Part shown: positions 8,566 through 18,150 of the stretch, one piece after another
How positions within the stretch are numbered: position 1 is the first letter of the stretch
How the letters are laid out: every line of letters begins with the position of its first letter
From: Blautia_A ammoniilytica
GTDB lineage: Bacteria; Bacillota; Clostridia; Lachnospirales; Lachnospiraceae
Reading direction: 5' to 3'
Assembly: GCF_025566965.1 (NCBI RefSeq)
Contig: NZ_JAOQJL010000020.1
Span: forward strand, 7,621-71,620
DNA: 64,000 nucleotides
Made by a program: the position numbers and the translations under genes
Notes under the pieces: generated by a model
Databases searched by the model: none
Told to the model about the DNA's origin: nothing
What the model saw: only the letters and a program-made list of their open reading frames with translations

Positions 8566-9498
8566 ATGAAGATTGTTTATATGGGAACTCCGGATTTTGC
8601 AGTAAAGCCTTTACGGGCACTTGCAGAAGCCGGATATGAAGTGGCAGCAGTAGTAACACAGCCGGATAAAGCTAAAGGAAGAAGCAAGAATCTGGTTCCT
8701 ACACCTGTCAAAGAAGAAGCACTAAAGCATGGGCTGACAGTATATCAGCCGGCAAAGGTAAGGGAACAGAGTTTTGTAGATCTTCTCCAGCAGATAGCAC
8801 CGGATATGATCGTAGTGGCTGCTTTCGGGCAGATCATTCCCAAGAGTATCCTGGATCTGCCCCAATATGGATGTATTAATATTCATGCATCCCTTCTCCC
8901 AAAATACAGAGGGGCAGCACCGATTCAGCAGGCAATTATTGACGGTGAGAAAGAGTCCGGTGTTACCATTATGCGTATGGAAGCCGGATTGGACACAGGA
9001 GATATGATTGCAAAGGTGGTGGTTCCTATTACAGATGAGGATACAGGAGGAAGCCTTTTTGATAAGCTGGCAGATGCGGGGGCAGATCTTTTGATCAGAA
9101 CTGTGCCGCATATTCTGGATGGAACAGCTGTCTATGAGAAACAACCGGAAGAAAGTCCAACTCCTTATGCCGGGATGATCACCAAACAAATGGGGAGAAT
9201 CGATTTCCACAAATCTGCAACAGAGCTGGAAAGGCTGGTACGCGGGTTAAATCCATGGCCCAGTGCTTATACCTTTGTAAACGGAAAAACATTGAAAATC
9301 TGGAAATGCAAAACAGAAGATGACAATCAGGGAGCAACACCGGGAACTGTACTTCAGGCACAGGAAGGCGGTATTTTCGTGGCCTGTGGAGAAGGTACAC
9401 TGGTACTTACAGAAGTGCAGCTGGAAGGAAAGAAACGGATGGATACAGCTTCATTCCTTCGAGGCTATAAAATAGAAAAGGGAACTCTGTTAGGTTAA
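8566..9498 (+). CDS. fmt: Methionyl-tRNA formyltransferase
   Basis: 310 residues from ATG 8566 (MKIVYMGTPDFAV), the family's usual start, with GAGGA 5 nt upstream at the end of def. Earlier in-frame ATGs at 8545 and 8548 lie inside def. Transfers a formyl group from 10-formyl-tetrahydrofolate to Met-tRNA. Seen: the catalytic INIHASLLPKYRGAAPI block (about 106-122) with Asn and His, and the D of the LDTGD motif near 143. The C-terminal OB-like tRNA domain follows from about 205. It works with the neighbouring def as the two ends of the formylation cycle. Confidence 0.97.
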   Translation: MKIVYMGTPDFAVKPLRALAEAGYEVAAVVTQPDKAKGRSKNLVPTPVKEEALKHGLTVYQPAKVREQSFVDLLQQIAPDMIVVAAFGQIIPKSILDLPQYGCINIHASLLPKYRGAAPIQQAIIDGEKESGVTIMRMEAGLDTGDMIAKVVVPITDEDTGGSLFDKLADAGADLLIRTVPHILDGTAVYEKQPEESPTPYAGMITKQMGRIDFHKSATELERLVRGLNPWPSAYTFVNGKTLKIWKCKTEDDNQGATPGTVLQAQEGGIFVACGEGTLVLTEVQLEGKKRMDTASFLRGYKIEKGTLLG

Positions 9499-9532
9499 AG
9501 CAGATGTGCTTGATGAGAGGAGCTGAAGGCTT

Positions 9533-10237
9533 ATGTACGGATATCCTTATGGATTTTATTTTGACCCTACGTATATTTTACTGATAATTGGACTTGTGAT
9601 CTCGCTGATCGCTTCTACAAGGATGAAAAGCACTTTTTCAAAATATCGTCGTGTGAGAAGTGATTCTGGCCTTACTGGTGCACAGACTGCAGAGCGGATC
9701 CTGGCTGCAGCCGGGATTTATGATGTGAAGATCGTACCTGTCCAGGGCAGTCTGACAGATCATTATGATCCAAGGACTAAGACAGTATCTTTATCACAGG
9801 ATGTGTATGGACAGACATCTGTGGCATCTGTATGTGTGGCGGCTCATGAATGTGGGCATGCTATTCAGCATGCAGTGAATTATGCACCACTGAATATCCG
9901 TTCAGCGATTGTTCCGGTGGCAAACCTAGGTTCCAGCCTTTCATGGCCGATTTTCTTGGCAGGACTGATCTTTTCTATGCGTTCCCTGCTGATGCTGGGG
10001 ATTGTCCTTTTTTCGCTGGCAGTTTTGTTTCAGCTTGTGACCCTGCCTGTAGAGTTCAATGCATCCTCCAGGGCTCTTAGGCTGTTGGAAAGCACAGGGA
10101 TTTTAAGTACAGAAGAGAATCTGGGAGCCAGAAGGGTACTGACAGCAGCGGCTTTGACTTATGTGGCAGCATTGGCTTCATCCATTCTCCAGCTGTTAAG
10201 ATTGATTATTCTTGCCGGAGGTAGAGATCGTGACTAA
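9533..10237 (+). CDS. YugP-family membrane zinc metallopeptidase
   Basis: 234 residues. The catalytic zinc motif AAHECGHAIQHA is at about residues 103-114 (HExxH with H-E-C-G-H). Hydrophobic segments are at about 9-27, 138-160 and 205-228, fitting a membrane-bound protease. The family (COG2738, YugP) is widespread in Firmicutes but its substrate is not known. The gene sits between fmt and rsmB, which are adjacent in Bacillus subtilis, so it is an insertion in that order. GAGGAG precedes the ATG. Its TAA overlaps the GTG start of rsmB by 8 bases, pointing to translational coupling. Confidence 0.88.
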   Translation: MYGYPYGFYFDPTYILLIIGLVISLIASTRMKSTFSKYRRVRSDSGLTGAQTAERILAAAGIYDVKIVPVQGSLTDHYDPRTKTVSLSQDVYGQTSVASVCVAAHECGHAIQHAVNYAPLNIRSAIVPVANLGSSLSWPIFLAGLIFSMRSLLMLGIVLFSLAVLFQLVTLPVEFNASSRALRLLESTGILSTEENLGARRVLTAAALTYVAALASSILQLLRLIILAGGRDRD

Positions 10238-11579
10238 TGGAATTAACCCAAGAGAGATGATCCTGGAGATCCTGCTTCAGATCGAGGAAGGAGAGCACAG
10301 TCATATTGCTATTCGCAGTGCCCTTTCCAAATATCAGTTTCTGCCAAGACAGGAACGGGCCTTTATCACAAGAGTTTGCGAGGGAACTTTGGAATACAGG
10401 ATCCAGATTGATTATATTCTGGATTCTTTTTCAAAAGTAACAGTAGACAAAATGAAACCGCCTATCCGGGAAATCCTTCGCAGCGCCGTATATCAGCTGC
10501 GGTATATGGACAGTGTTCCGGATAGTGCAGTATGCAACGAAGCAGTAAAGCTGACCCAGAGAAAAGGCTTTTATAATTTGAAGCCTTTTGTGAATGGAGT
10601 GCTTCGTACCATTGCAAGAGAGATGGATCAGGTGAAATTTCCTTCCAGGGAAGAGAATCTGGTAAGAAGCCTGTCTGTTGAATATTCCATGCCAGAACAG
10701 CTGGTTGAACGCTGGCTGGAGGCTTATGGTGAGGAGACCACAGAGAAGATCCTTAAAGATTTTCTTGAAGAAAAGCCTTTGACTGTACGCTGCCGTACAT
10801 ATTTGAATTCTCAGGAGGCTATTGTGAAAAGCCTGACTGATCAGGGAGTAAAGGTAGAACCTGCCCCCTATCTGCCTTATGCCTGCCATATCTCAGGGTT
10901 TGACCATATCCTGGCATTGGATGCATTTATTAACGGGAAGATCCTGGTACAGGATGTAAGTTCCATGCTGGTTGCAGAAGCAGCTGATCCGCAAAAAGGG
11001 GATTATGTGATTGACGTATGTGCTGCACCAGGTGGAAAAAGCCTGCATGTAGGAGATAAGATGGAAGGCTTTGGCACTGTTGATGCCAGGGATGTGAGTC
11101 AGTACAAGGTGAATTTGATCGAAGAAAATATCCGACGCACCAATTCTATTAATGTACAGGCAAAGGTGCAGGATGCTACGATTTTCGACCAGGAATCCGA
11201 GCTGCTTGCAGATATTGTGCTTGCCGATGTTCCCTGCTCAGGATATGGAGTGATCGGGAAGAAGCCGGATATCAAATATCGTGTAACACCGCAGAAGCAG
11301 GAGGAGATCGTGATTCTTCAACGAACCATCCTTGATCGGGCAGCTAATTATGTGAAGCCCAGAGGTACTTTGATCTTTAGTACCTGTACCATTGCAAAAG
11401 AAGAAAATGAAGAAAATATGATGTGGTTTTTGCAAAACTATCCGTTTAAACTGGAAAGTCTGGATCCATGCCTGCCAGAGGAGCTGCATTCCGAGACAAC
11501 AGCACTTGGATATCTTCAGCTTTTACCGGGAGTACATAAGACAGATGGATTCTTTATTGCAAAATTCAGAAGAAAATAA
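10230..11579 (+). CDS. rsmB: 16S rRNA (cytosine-967-C5)-methyltransferase
   Basis: 449 residues if started at GTG 10230, chosen because GGAGG lies 8 nt upstream; a TTG at 10212 would add six residues and has no site. Methylates C967 of 16S rRNA with SAM. The N-terminal NusB-like RNA-binding domain spans about 5-140. The methyltransferase part contains DVCAAPGGKSLHVGDKM (SAM binding, about 264-280), DVPCSGYGVIGKKPD with the first active-site Cys (about 336) and STCTIAKEENEE with the catalytic Cys (about 388). It overlaps yugP and is 12 nt from rlmN, another rRNA methylase. Confidence 0.95.
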   Translation: MTNGINPREMILEILLQIEEGEHSHIAIRSALSKYQFLPRQERAFITRVCEGTLEYRIQIDYILDSFSKVTVDKMKPPIREILRSAVYQLRYMDSVPDSAVCNEAVKLTQRKGFYNLKPFVNGVLRTIAREMDQVKFPSREENLVRSLSVEYSMPEQLVERWLEAYGEETTEKILKDFLEEKPLTVRCRTYLNSQEAIVKSLTDQGVKVEPAPYLPYACHISGFDHILALDAFINGKILVQDVSSMLVAEAADPQKGDYVIDVCAAPGGKSLHVGDKMEGFGTVDARDVSQYKVNLIEENIRRTNSINVQAKVQDATIFDQESELLADIVLADVPCSGYGVIGKKPDIKYRVTPQKQEEIVILQRTILDRAANYVKPRGTLIFSTCTIAKEENEENMMWFLQNYPFKLESLDPCLPEELHSETTALGYLQLLPGVHKTDGFFIAKFRRK

Positions 11580-11591
11580 AGGAAAAAGAGT

Positions 11592-12632
11592 ATGACAGAC
11601 ATTAAGTCGATGAGCATAGAGGAGTTAAAGGATCTGATGGTGCAGCTAAAGGAGAAGCCTTTTCGGGCCAAGCAGATCTACAGCTGGCTGCATGAGCATC
11701 TGATCACGTCCTGGGATGAGGCAGGAAATCTGCCGAAAAGCCTGAAAGAAAAACTGTCTGATTATCCCATAACCGTTTTGGAAATGGTAGATCAGCAGAT
11801 TTCGGCCATTGATGGTACCAGGAAATATCTTTTCAGACTGTCCGATGGTAATGTGATCGAGAGTGTGTTGATGAAGTACAAGCATGGCAATTCAGTATGC
11901 ATCAGTTCCCAGGTGGGCTGCAAAATGGGGTGCAGGTTCTGTGCTTCTACCATAGGAGGCTGGACCAGAAATCTTCTGCCTTCAGAGATGCTGGACCAGA
12001 TTTACCGGATTCAGACAGTGACAGGAGAGCGGGTTTCCAATGTGGTAGTGATGGGAACTGGAGAACCGCTGGATAATTATGAGAATCTACTTAGATTTAT
12101 CCATATTCTTACAGAAGAAGGTGGACTTCATATCAGCCAGAGGAATCTTACCGTTTCCACATGTGGGATTGTTCCCAGAATGTATGAATTGGCAGAAGAA
12201 AAGCTGCAGATGACTCTTGCCCTGTCACTTCATGCACCGAATGATGAAAAAAGACAGGAACTCATGCCTATAGCCCAACGCTATACTATGGAACAGGTAT
12301 TAGATGCCTGCAGGAATTATTTTGAAAAAACAGGCCGAAGGATCACCTTTGAGTACAGTCTGGTTGCCGGAGTGAACGATGGGGATGAAGATGCAGCTCA
12401 GCTGGCAGGCAGGATCAAGGACATGAACTGCCATGTAAATCTGATTCCTGTTAATCCGGTTAAGGAACGTTCTTATCGGCGTTCCACCCACCAGGCAGTG
12501 GAGAATTTCAAAATAAAACTTGAAAAATATGGAATTAATGTTACTATTAGAAGGGAAATGGGCAGCGACATTGACGGTGCCTGTGGGCAATTAAGAAAAA
12601 GCTATATGGAGAAAACAGAAAGCGAGAAGTAG
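11592..12632 (+). CDS. rlmN: Dual-specificity 23S rRNA A2503 / tRNA A37 C2-methyltransferase, radical SAM
   Basis: 346 residues. The radical SAM cluster motif CxxxCxxC is CKMGCRFC near residues 110-117. The methyl-carrying cysteine lies in the C-terminal SDIDGACGQL. GTGEPLDNY is the conserved GGEP-like loop. RlmN methylates C2 of A2503 in 23S rRNA and A37 in some tRNAs. Position 3' of rsmB and 5' of prpC-prkC matches Bacillus subtilis (yloN). It runs straight into prpC with 1 nt between stop and start. Confidence 0.97.
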   Translation: MTDIKSMSIEELKDLMVQLKEKPFRAKQIYSWLHEHLITSWDEAGNLPKSLKEKLSDYPITVLEMVDQQISAIDGTRKYLFRLSDGNVIESVLMKYKHGNSVCISSQVGCKMGCRFCASTIGGWTRNLLPSEMLDQIYRIQTVTGERVSNVVVMGTGEPLDNYENLLRFIHILTEEGGLHISQRNLTVSTCGIVPRMYELAEEKLQMTLALSLHAPNDEKRQELMPIAQRYTMEQVLDACRNYFEKTGRRITFEYSLVAGVNDGDEDAAQLAGRIKDMNCHVNLIPVNPVKERSYRRSTHQAVENFKIKLEKYGINVTIRREMGSDIDGACGQLRKSYMEKTESEK

Positions 12633-12633
12633 A

Positions 12634-13380
12634 ATGAGGATATATTCAGCGACTGATGTTGGGCAGAAGCGGAAGATGAACCAGGACTATGTGTTTGTTT
12701 CCCAGGAGCCGGTCGGAAATCTCCCTAATCTTTTTGCTGTTGCCGATGGCATGGGCGGACACAATGCAGGAGATTATGCATCTGCACATGCAGTACAGAC
12801 TCTGGTGTCCCAGATTCAGGCAGATGCGGATTTTAATCCCATTAAGGTGATCCGTCATGCGATTGAAGCTGCCAATACAGAAATTATTGATCAGGCGCAG
12901 AGAGATGAAGGACTTCGTGGGATGGGGACTACCATGGTAGTTGCCACCATTGTAGGGAATTATGCTTATGTGGCAAATGTAGGAGACAGCAGACTTTACG
13001 TTGTACAGGGACAGATTCGTCAGGTGACAAGAGACCATTCCCTTGTACAGGAGATGGTAAGGCTTGGAGAGATCAATGCAGAAGAGGCACGCAACCATCC
13101 GGATAAGAATATTATCACAAGGGCGCTTGGTGCAGAAAAGACTGTAGATGTTGATTTTTTTGACCTGAAGCTGGAGCCGGGGAACACGATCCTGATGTGT
13201 TCCGATGGTCTGAGCAATATGGTTGAAGATCGTAAGATGGAAGAGATTATAACAAACCCGGATAAGGATATTACCTGGAAAGGGGATACACTGATACGGG
13301 AAGCAAACCAGAATGGCGGCAAGGATAATATTGCAGTTATATTGATAGAACCATTCACGAATGAGGTGGAAACATGTTAA
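12634..13380 (+). CDS. prpC: PP2C-type Ser/Thr protein phosphatase
   Basis: 248 residues. A metal-dependent PPM phosphatase that reverses phosphorylation by the downstream kinase. Seen: SATDVGQKRKMNQDY (motif 1, Asp/Asn), ADGMGGHNAGDYAS (motif 2 with metal Asp near 38), GMGTTMV, VGDSRLYV (about 113-120), DHSLVQEM, MCSDGLSNMV and GGKDNIAVI (final metal Asp). The start is 1 nt after rlmN, and the last bases ATGTTAA overlap the ATG of prkC by 7 nt, the classic phosphatase-kinase coupling. Confidence 0.96.
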   Translation: MRIYSATDVGQKRKMNQDYVFVSQEPVGNLPNLFAVADGMGGHNAGDYASAHAVQTLVSQIQADADFNPIKVIRHAIEAANTEIIDQAQRDEGLRGMGTTMVVATIVGNYAYVANVGDSRLYVVQGQIRQVTRDHSLVQEMVRLGEINAEEARNHPDKNIITRALGAEKTVDVDFFDLKLEPGNTILMCSDGLSNMVEDRKMEEIITNPDKDITWKGDTLIREANQNGGKDNIAVILIEPFTNEVETC

Positions 13381-15599
13381 AGACAGGTATGATTATAGCA
13401 GAACGCTATGAGATAGTAGGAAAAATCGGTACCGGCGGAATGGCGGATGTCTATAAGGCAAAGGATCATAAGCTGAACCGCTATGTGGGAGTGAAGGTCC
13501 TGAAACCGGAATTCCGTGAAGATGCAACCTTTGTTAAAAAGTTCAGAAGTGAAGCTCAGGCAGCAGCAGGGCTTACACATCCTAACATTGTAAATGTATT
13601 TGATGTTGGGGAAGATGATGGGATATATTATATTGTCATGGAACTGATCGAGGGAATCACTCTGAAAGAGTATATTTCCAAGAAAGGCAAGCTTTCCGTA
13701 AAGGAAGCTACCAGTATTGCTATTCAGGTATCCATGGGACTGGAGGCAGCACACAGTCATGGTGTTGTACACAGGGATGTTAAGCCTCAGAATATTATGA
13801 TTTCCACAGATGGAAAGGTAAAGGTTACGGATTTCGGTATTGCACGGGCTGCATCCTCCAATACCATCAGTTCCAATGTGATGGGGTCTGTACATTACAG
13901 CTCTCCTGAGCAGGTACGTGGTGGATACAGTGATGAGAAAAGTGATATTTATTCACTTGGTATTACCTTGTATGAAATGGTTACAGGCAGGGTTCCTTTT
14001 GACGGGGACACTACAGTTGCCATTGCTATCAAGCATCTTCAGGAGGAAATGGTTCCACCCAGTGTATATACACCGGATCTTCCCTACAGTCTAGAGCAGA
14101 TCATCTTCAAATGCACACAGAAGAGTGTAGACCGCCGTTACCAGAAAATGGAAGATGTGATCGCAGACCTGAAGCATTCCCTGATCGATCCACAGGGGGA
14201 CTTTGTGAAGCTTACATCTGTGGATAATGATGCCAAAACCGTTGTGATTTCTGACAAAGAGCTTGGTGAGATCAAGCATACACCAAAGCAGAAGACAGAT
14301 ATTGAAGAACTGGAAAAAGAGATCAATGAAACAGATTATGATGAGCCGGATGAACCGGTAAGCCGCAGAGAGCGGGAGAGAGAAAGGGAGCGGGAGCGCG
14401 AAAGGGCACGAAGAACGAAGAAACAGAGAAACAGCGGACTGATCATTACGATCCTGGCACTGATTTTTGGCGCAGCCCTTCTTGTAGTTCTGATCATTTT
14501 CATTGGCCGTGCAGCAGGGCTTATTGGCGGCAGCGACAATACAGACCAACAGCAGGAAGCACAGGTTACGGAAGCACCGGCAGATGAGGGGCAGGTAGCA
14601 GTTCCGGATCTGAAAGGCAAGACAGAAGATGAGGCGAAGACTCTTGTTTCTGATCTGCATCTTGGCCTTCAATCTATGGGAGAAGAAGCATCTACACAGG
14701 AAAAGGGACGGATCTCTTCACAGGATCTTGATCCTGGAACAATGGTAGACCAGAATACAACGATTAAATATTATATCAGCAAGGGTACACAGGATGTAAG
14801 TATCCCGGATGTATCCGGTACTACAGGGATTGATGCACAGCAGCAGCTAGAGGATCTGGGACTGGTAGTGCAGGTACAGAAGGTATACAGTGAAGCAGAT
14901 GACACAGGAAGCTATCCTCAGGTAGATCCTGGATATTCCATGTATACAGAGCCTTCTTCCGGCACAGATGCTAAGTCCGGTGACAGTGTGACATTGTATG
15001 TGAGCCGTGGACTGGATTTTGGTGACAGTGCAGAAGTTCCGTATGTAGTGGGCATGCAGAAGAATGATGCACTTACAACTCTTGGTAAGTTTATCGATAT
15101 TACAATAAATGAGCAGAAGAGCACAGATGTGGCAGCCGGGGAAGTTATTTCACAGGATCCGGTTGGCGGTGAGGCAGCAGATCCGGATCAGCCAATGACT
15201 ATTACCATCAGTACAGGTGACCAGGAACCCGGCGCACAGGCAGATACATCTACAGACAGTGTAGCTTCTGCAGATAACAGTACATCAGATACTGCATCAT
15301 CAAACAATGATACAGCCAGCCAGGCGGCAGCTGCAGGGGAAGTATGGAAATGTACACAGAGACTGAATACTCCTACCGGTTATAATGGCGGCTCTGTCCG
15401 TCTGGAACTTGTACAGGAGGTAGGAGGAGTGCCTACTGCTTCCGTGATCGTAGAGGGGCAGAAGATCACTTTCCCATATCAGCTGGATATTACAGGTGCA
15501 CCTGGTGTGAGTGAAGGTACGCTTTATCTGTCCGAGGAAGTGGACGGAAGCTATCAGGAACTGGGACATTATCCCATCACTTTTGAAAAGGCTGAATAA
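13374..15599 (+). CDS. prkC: PASTA-domain Ser/Thr protein kinase
   Basis: 741 residues. The cytosolic kinase domain spans about 10-270, with the GTGGMADVYKA loop, invariant Lys in VGVKVL, HRDVKPQN (about 133) and DFGIARA. A basic/acidic run of repeated RE pairs sits at about 330-350, just before the single transmembrane helix (about 355-380). Outside are three PASTA domains (about 408-470, 473-546, 552-616), which bind muropeptides or lipid II in this family, then a Ser/Thr/Asp-rich linker and an extra C-terminal beta-rich domain (about 654-741) that I do not recognise. It controls cell wall synthesis and dormancy exit in relatives. It overlaps prpC and is followed by rsgA. Confidence 0.96.
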   Translation: MLKTGMIIAERYEIVGKIGTGGMADVYKAKDHKLNRYVGVKVLKPEFREDATFVKKFRSEAQAAAGLTHPNIVNVFDVGEDDGIYYIVMELIEGITLKEYISKKGKLSVKEATSIAIQVSMGLEAAHSHGVVHRDVKPQNIMISTDGKVKVTDFGIARAASSNTISSNVMGSVHYSSPEQVRGGYSDEKSDIYSLGITLYEMVTGRVPFDGDTTVAIAIKHLQEEMVPPSVYTPDLPYSLEQIIFKCTQKSVDRRYQKMEDVIADLKHSLIDPQGDFVKLTSVDNDAKTVVISDKELGEIKHTPKQKTDIEELEKEINETDYDEPDEPVSRRERERERERERERARRTKKQRNSGLIITILALIFGAALLVVLIIFIGRAAGLIGGSDNTDQQQEAQVTEAPADEGQVAVPDLKGKTEDEAKTLVSDLHLGLQSMGEEASTQEKGRISSQDLDPGTMVDQNTTIKYYISKGTQDVSIPDVSGTTGIDAQQQLEDLGLVVQVQKVYSEADDTGSYPQVDPGYSMYTEPSSGTDAKSGDSVTLYVSRGLDFGDSAEVPYVVGMQKNDALTTLGKFIDITINEQKSTDVAAGEVISQDPVGGEAADPDQPMTITISTGDQEPGAQADTSTDSVASADNSTSDTASSNNDTASQAAAAGEVWKCTQRLNTPTGYNGGSVRLELVQEVGGVPTASVIVEGQKITFPYQLDITGAPGVSEGTLYLSEEVDGSYQELGHYPITFEKAE

Positions 15600-15602
15600 T
15601 CC

Positions 15603-16481
15603 ATGCAGGGAAAGATCATAAAAGGAATTGCAGGCTTTTACTATATTTATGCAGAAGACGGAGAAACCTATGAGTGCAAGGCTAAAGGAATTTTCCGTAA
15701 AGATAACCAGAAGCCTTTGGTAGGGGATGATGTACAAATCAGCATTCTGGATCCTAAGGAAAAGAACGGAAATATAACAGCGATTCTTCCAAGGAAGAAT
15801 TCGCTGATACGTCCGGCGGTAGCCAATGTGGATCAGGCAATGGTGATATTTGCCATGGAAAGCCCTAAGCCCAATTTTCTTCTTCTTGACAGATTTCTGA
15901 TCATGATGGAGCAGCAGGATGTTCCTTCTGTGATCTGTTTTAACAAAGGAGATCTTGCAGAACCAGAAGAACAGCAAAGACTGTGCAGAATTTATGAGGA
16001 TTGTGGATATCAGGTGATTCCTGCCAGTATCAAAGATGGTATCGGAGTAGATCAGATCCGTAAGGTACTGCAGGATAAGACCACTGTTGTGGCCGGGCCG
16101 TCAGGAGTTGGAAAGTCTTCACTGACGAACAGGCTTCAGGATGAGATTTGTATGGAGACTGGCGAGATTAGCCGTAAGCTGAAACGGGGACGTCATACTA
16201 CCCGACATTCCCAGGTGATTCCTGTAGGAAAGGATACCTTCCTGGTGGATACACCTGGATTTTCTTCTTTATACCTGACTGATATGGAAGAAGATCAGCT
16301 GAAGGATTATTTTCCGGAATTTACCAGGTATGCACAGCAATGCCGTTTTCAGGGATGCCGACATATCCATGAGCCGGACTGCCAGGTGAAGCAGGCATTG
16401 GAGGATCATAAAATCAGCAAGCTGCGATATGAGGATTATTTGGTATTATATCAGGAATTAAAAGACAAACGTAAATATTAA
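15603..16481 (+). CDS. rsgA: Ribosome small-subunit biogenesis GTPase
   Basis: 292 residues. A circularly permuted GTPase helping late 30S maturation. Seen: N-terminal OB fold, FNKGD (G4, about 118-122) before GPSGVGKSS (G1, about 165-173) and DTPGFSS (G3, about 219-225), which is the permuted order, then a zinc knuckle CRFQGCRHIHEPDC (about 248-261). It follows prkC by 3 nt, as yloQ does in Bacillus. A short tandem duplication begins at its stop codon. Confidence 0.97.
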   Translation: MQGKIIKGIAGFYYIYAEDGETYECKAKGIFRKDNQKPLVGDDVQISILDPKEKNGNITAILPRKNSLIRPAVANVDQAMVIFAMESPKPNFLLLDRFLIMMEQQDVPSVICFNKGDLAEPEEQQRLCRIYEDCGYQVIPASIKDGIGVDQIRKVLQDKTTVVAGPSGVGKSSLTNRLQDEICMETGEISRKLKRGRHTTRHSQVIPVGKDTFLVDTPGFSSLYLTDMEEDQLKDYFPEFTRYAQQCRFQGCRHIHEPDCQVKQALEDHKISKLRYEDYLVLYQELKDKRKY

Positions 16482-16530
16482 ATGAAATATAAAAATAAGC
16501 GTAAATACTAAATGAAATATAAATATTAAG
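16470..16530 (+). repeat. Short tandem duplication at the 3' end of rsgA
   Basis: Two near-identical units of about 30 bases (16470-16499 and 16500-16530) starting cgtaaata, with a degenerate third start at 16531. The first copy contains the last codons and stop of rsgA; the second is non-coding. Confidence 0.75.
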
Positions 16531-16557
16531 CGGAATATAAGGAGGATTATTAAAACT

Positions 16558-17229
16558 ATGTATCAGTTGTGTCCGTCTATTTTATCTGCGGATTTTAACC
16601 GCCTGGGCGAACAGATTAAAATCTTGGAAAACGAGGGAGTAAAATGGCTTCATATTGATGTTATGGACGGCGATTTTGTGCCAAGTATTTCCTTTGGAAT
16701 GCCGGTGATCAAATCTATCCGCAAGGAATCCGGTATGTTCTTTGATGTGCATCTGATGGTTACAGAGCCTGGTCGTTATATTCAGGATTTTGTAGACTGT
16801 GGTGCTGATTCCATTACTGTGCATGCGGAGGCATGTGAGGATTTGGAACGTACCATTGAATTGATCCATGATGCAGGCGTAAAGGCAGGCATATCTATCA
16901 AACCGGCTACTCCGGTAAATGATATCAGCCATATGCTTGAGGATGTTGACATGGTACTTGTTATGACTGTTCAGCCAGGCTTTGGGGGACAAAAGTATAT
17001 AGATGAGTGTACAGAGAAGATCCAGGAGCTTAGGGAACTGATCGACCATGAGGGGCTGGATGTGGATATTCAGGTAGACGGCGGGATCAATGAGGATACC
17101 CTTGTAACTGTAATGAAGGCCGGAGCCAATCTTTTTGTGGCAGGCTCCTGGGTGTTCAAGGATGATATTGCAAAGAATGTAAGAAATATCCAGAATAAGA
17201 TCCATGAAATAGCAGATACACTGGAATAA
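16558..17229 (+). CDS. rpe: Ribulose-phosphate 3-epimerase
   Basis: 223 residues, full length. A TIM-barrel enzyme interconverting ribulose 5-phosphate and xylulose 5-phosphate in the pentose phosphate pathway. Seen: LSADFNRLGEQ, the metal-binding HIDVMDGDFVPSISFG (about 32-47), DVHLMV (His near 68), VLVMTVQPGFGGQKY (about 137-151) and VDGGIN (about 175-180) with the second catalytic Asp. An AAGGAGG site precedes ATG. The position between rsgA and thiN is conserved in Firmicutes. It would also serve catabolism of pentoses taken up by the sugar importer at 52-57 kb, an inference. Confidence 0.97.
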   Translation: MYQLCPSILSADFNRLGEQIKILENEGVKWLHIDVMDGDFVPSISFGMPVIKSIRKESGMFFDVHLMVTEPGRYIQDFVDCGADSITVHAEACEDLERTIELIHDAGVKAGISIKPATPVNDISHMLEDVDMVLVMTVQPGFGGQKYIDECTEKIQELRELIDHEGLDVDIQVDGGINEDTLVTVMKAGANLFVAGSWVFKDDIAKNVRNIQNKIHEIADTLE

Positions 17230-17237
17230 GGAAGCAT

Positions 17238-17942
17238 ATGATTGATACAGTAGTAGTGAGCGGGGGCAATATCCAGGTTGATTTTGCCCTCGATTTTTTA
17301 AAAAAACTGAAAAAAGAAACAAACAGAAAAACATCAACACAGACAAGCACTTCCCATAGTAAAGCTTTGCAGCTGATCGCAGCAGATAAAGGCCTGGAAT
17401 TTTTCATAACAGCAGGCATAACGCCAGATCTGATAGTGGGAGATTTTGACAGCCTTTCCTCGGAGGGAAAGATATACATGGAAAAACTGCCACAGACTTC
17501 TATCAGCAGGTTAAAGCCTGAAAAAGATGATTCTGATACACAGTCAGCTGTGAATCTGGCTATTTCTCAGGGAGCAAAGGACATTCTGATCCTTGGAGGG
17601 ACAGGCACCAGGCTGGATCATGTGATGGCCAATCTGGGACTGCTTTTGTCAGGCAAAGAACGGGGTGTGAATATCCGGCTAGCAGACGTGAATAACTTTA
17701 TCACCCTTGTGGATAATGGCACAGTTCTTCACAAAGACCGGCAGTATGGGAAGTATGTATCTTTTTTCTCTGTAGGAGGAGATGTGACCGGACTTACCCT
17801 GGAAGGCTTTAAATATCCGCTGCATGATCATCATCTGCGGTTCGCCCAAAGCGGGCTTACTGTTAGCAATGAGATTAAGGAGCAGGAGGCTAGGATCACC
17901 TTTTCCGGGGGCAATTTGCTGATGTTAATGACAAGAGACTGA
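17238..17942 (+). CDS. thiN: Thiamine pyrophosphokinase
   Basis: 234 residues. Transfers pyrophosphate from ATP to thiamine to make TPP. Seen: GDFDSLS (about 73-79), PEKDDSDTQSAVN (about 93-105) with the conserved acidic residues, and GGTGTRLDHVMANLGLL (about 117-133). An unusual Lys/Thr/Ser-rich insertion (about 26-42) lies between the first strand and the catalytic part. It is 8 nt from rpe and probably ends this operon. With thiC at 34.7 kb, the cell shows both salvage and synthesis steps of thiamine metabolism. Confidence 0.93.
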   Translation: MIDTVVVSGGNIQVDFALDFLKKLKKETNRKTSTQTSTSHSKALQLIAADKGLEFFITAGITPDLIVGDFDSLSSEGKIYMEKLPQTSISRLKPEKDDSDTQSAVNLAISQGAKDILILGGTGTRLDHVMANLGLLLSGKERGVNIRLADVNNFITLVDNGTVLHKDRQYGKYVSFFSVGGDVTGLTLEGFKYPLHDHHLRFAQSGLTVSNEIKEQEARITFSGGNLLMLMTRD

Positions 17943-18003
17943 ATTGGGGCTAAATGTGGCGGTTTGCAGGTGAATACCGTGTAGACTCAAAATCGGATAA
18001 AGG

Positions 18004-18056
18004 TATACAAAAGAGTTCTGGTGTGTTATAATCCAATACGTGTCAGAGCTCTTTTG
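18004..18056 (+). terminator. Long hairpin after thiN, probable terminator
   Basis: A G-U-rich stem of about 14 bp (from 18010 with partner ending 18055) is followed by CTTTTGC. The loop contains TGTTATAAT, which also fits an extended -10 promoter element for ychF, so the site could have either role. Confidence 0.45.
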
Positions 18057-18150
18057 CATGAAAATGAGCATGATTATAACAAAAGAAGAATATACACAAG
18101 ATATCTGAAAATACTGTAAATCAATACACTCAAAGGAGATATACATAGAA

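Noticed and set aside
14336..14620. Ser/Arg-rich frame opposite the prkC RE run
   Set aside because: A by-product of the repetitive codons coding the RE stretch.
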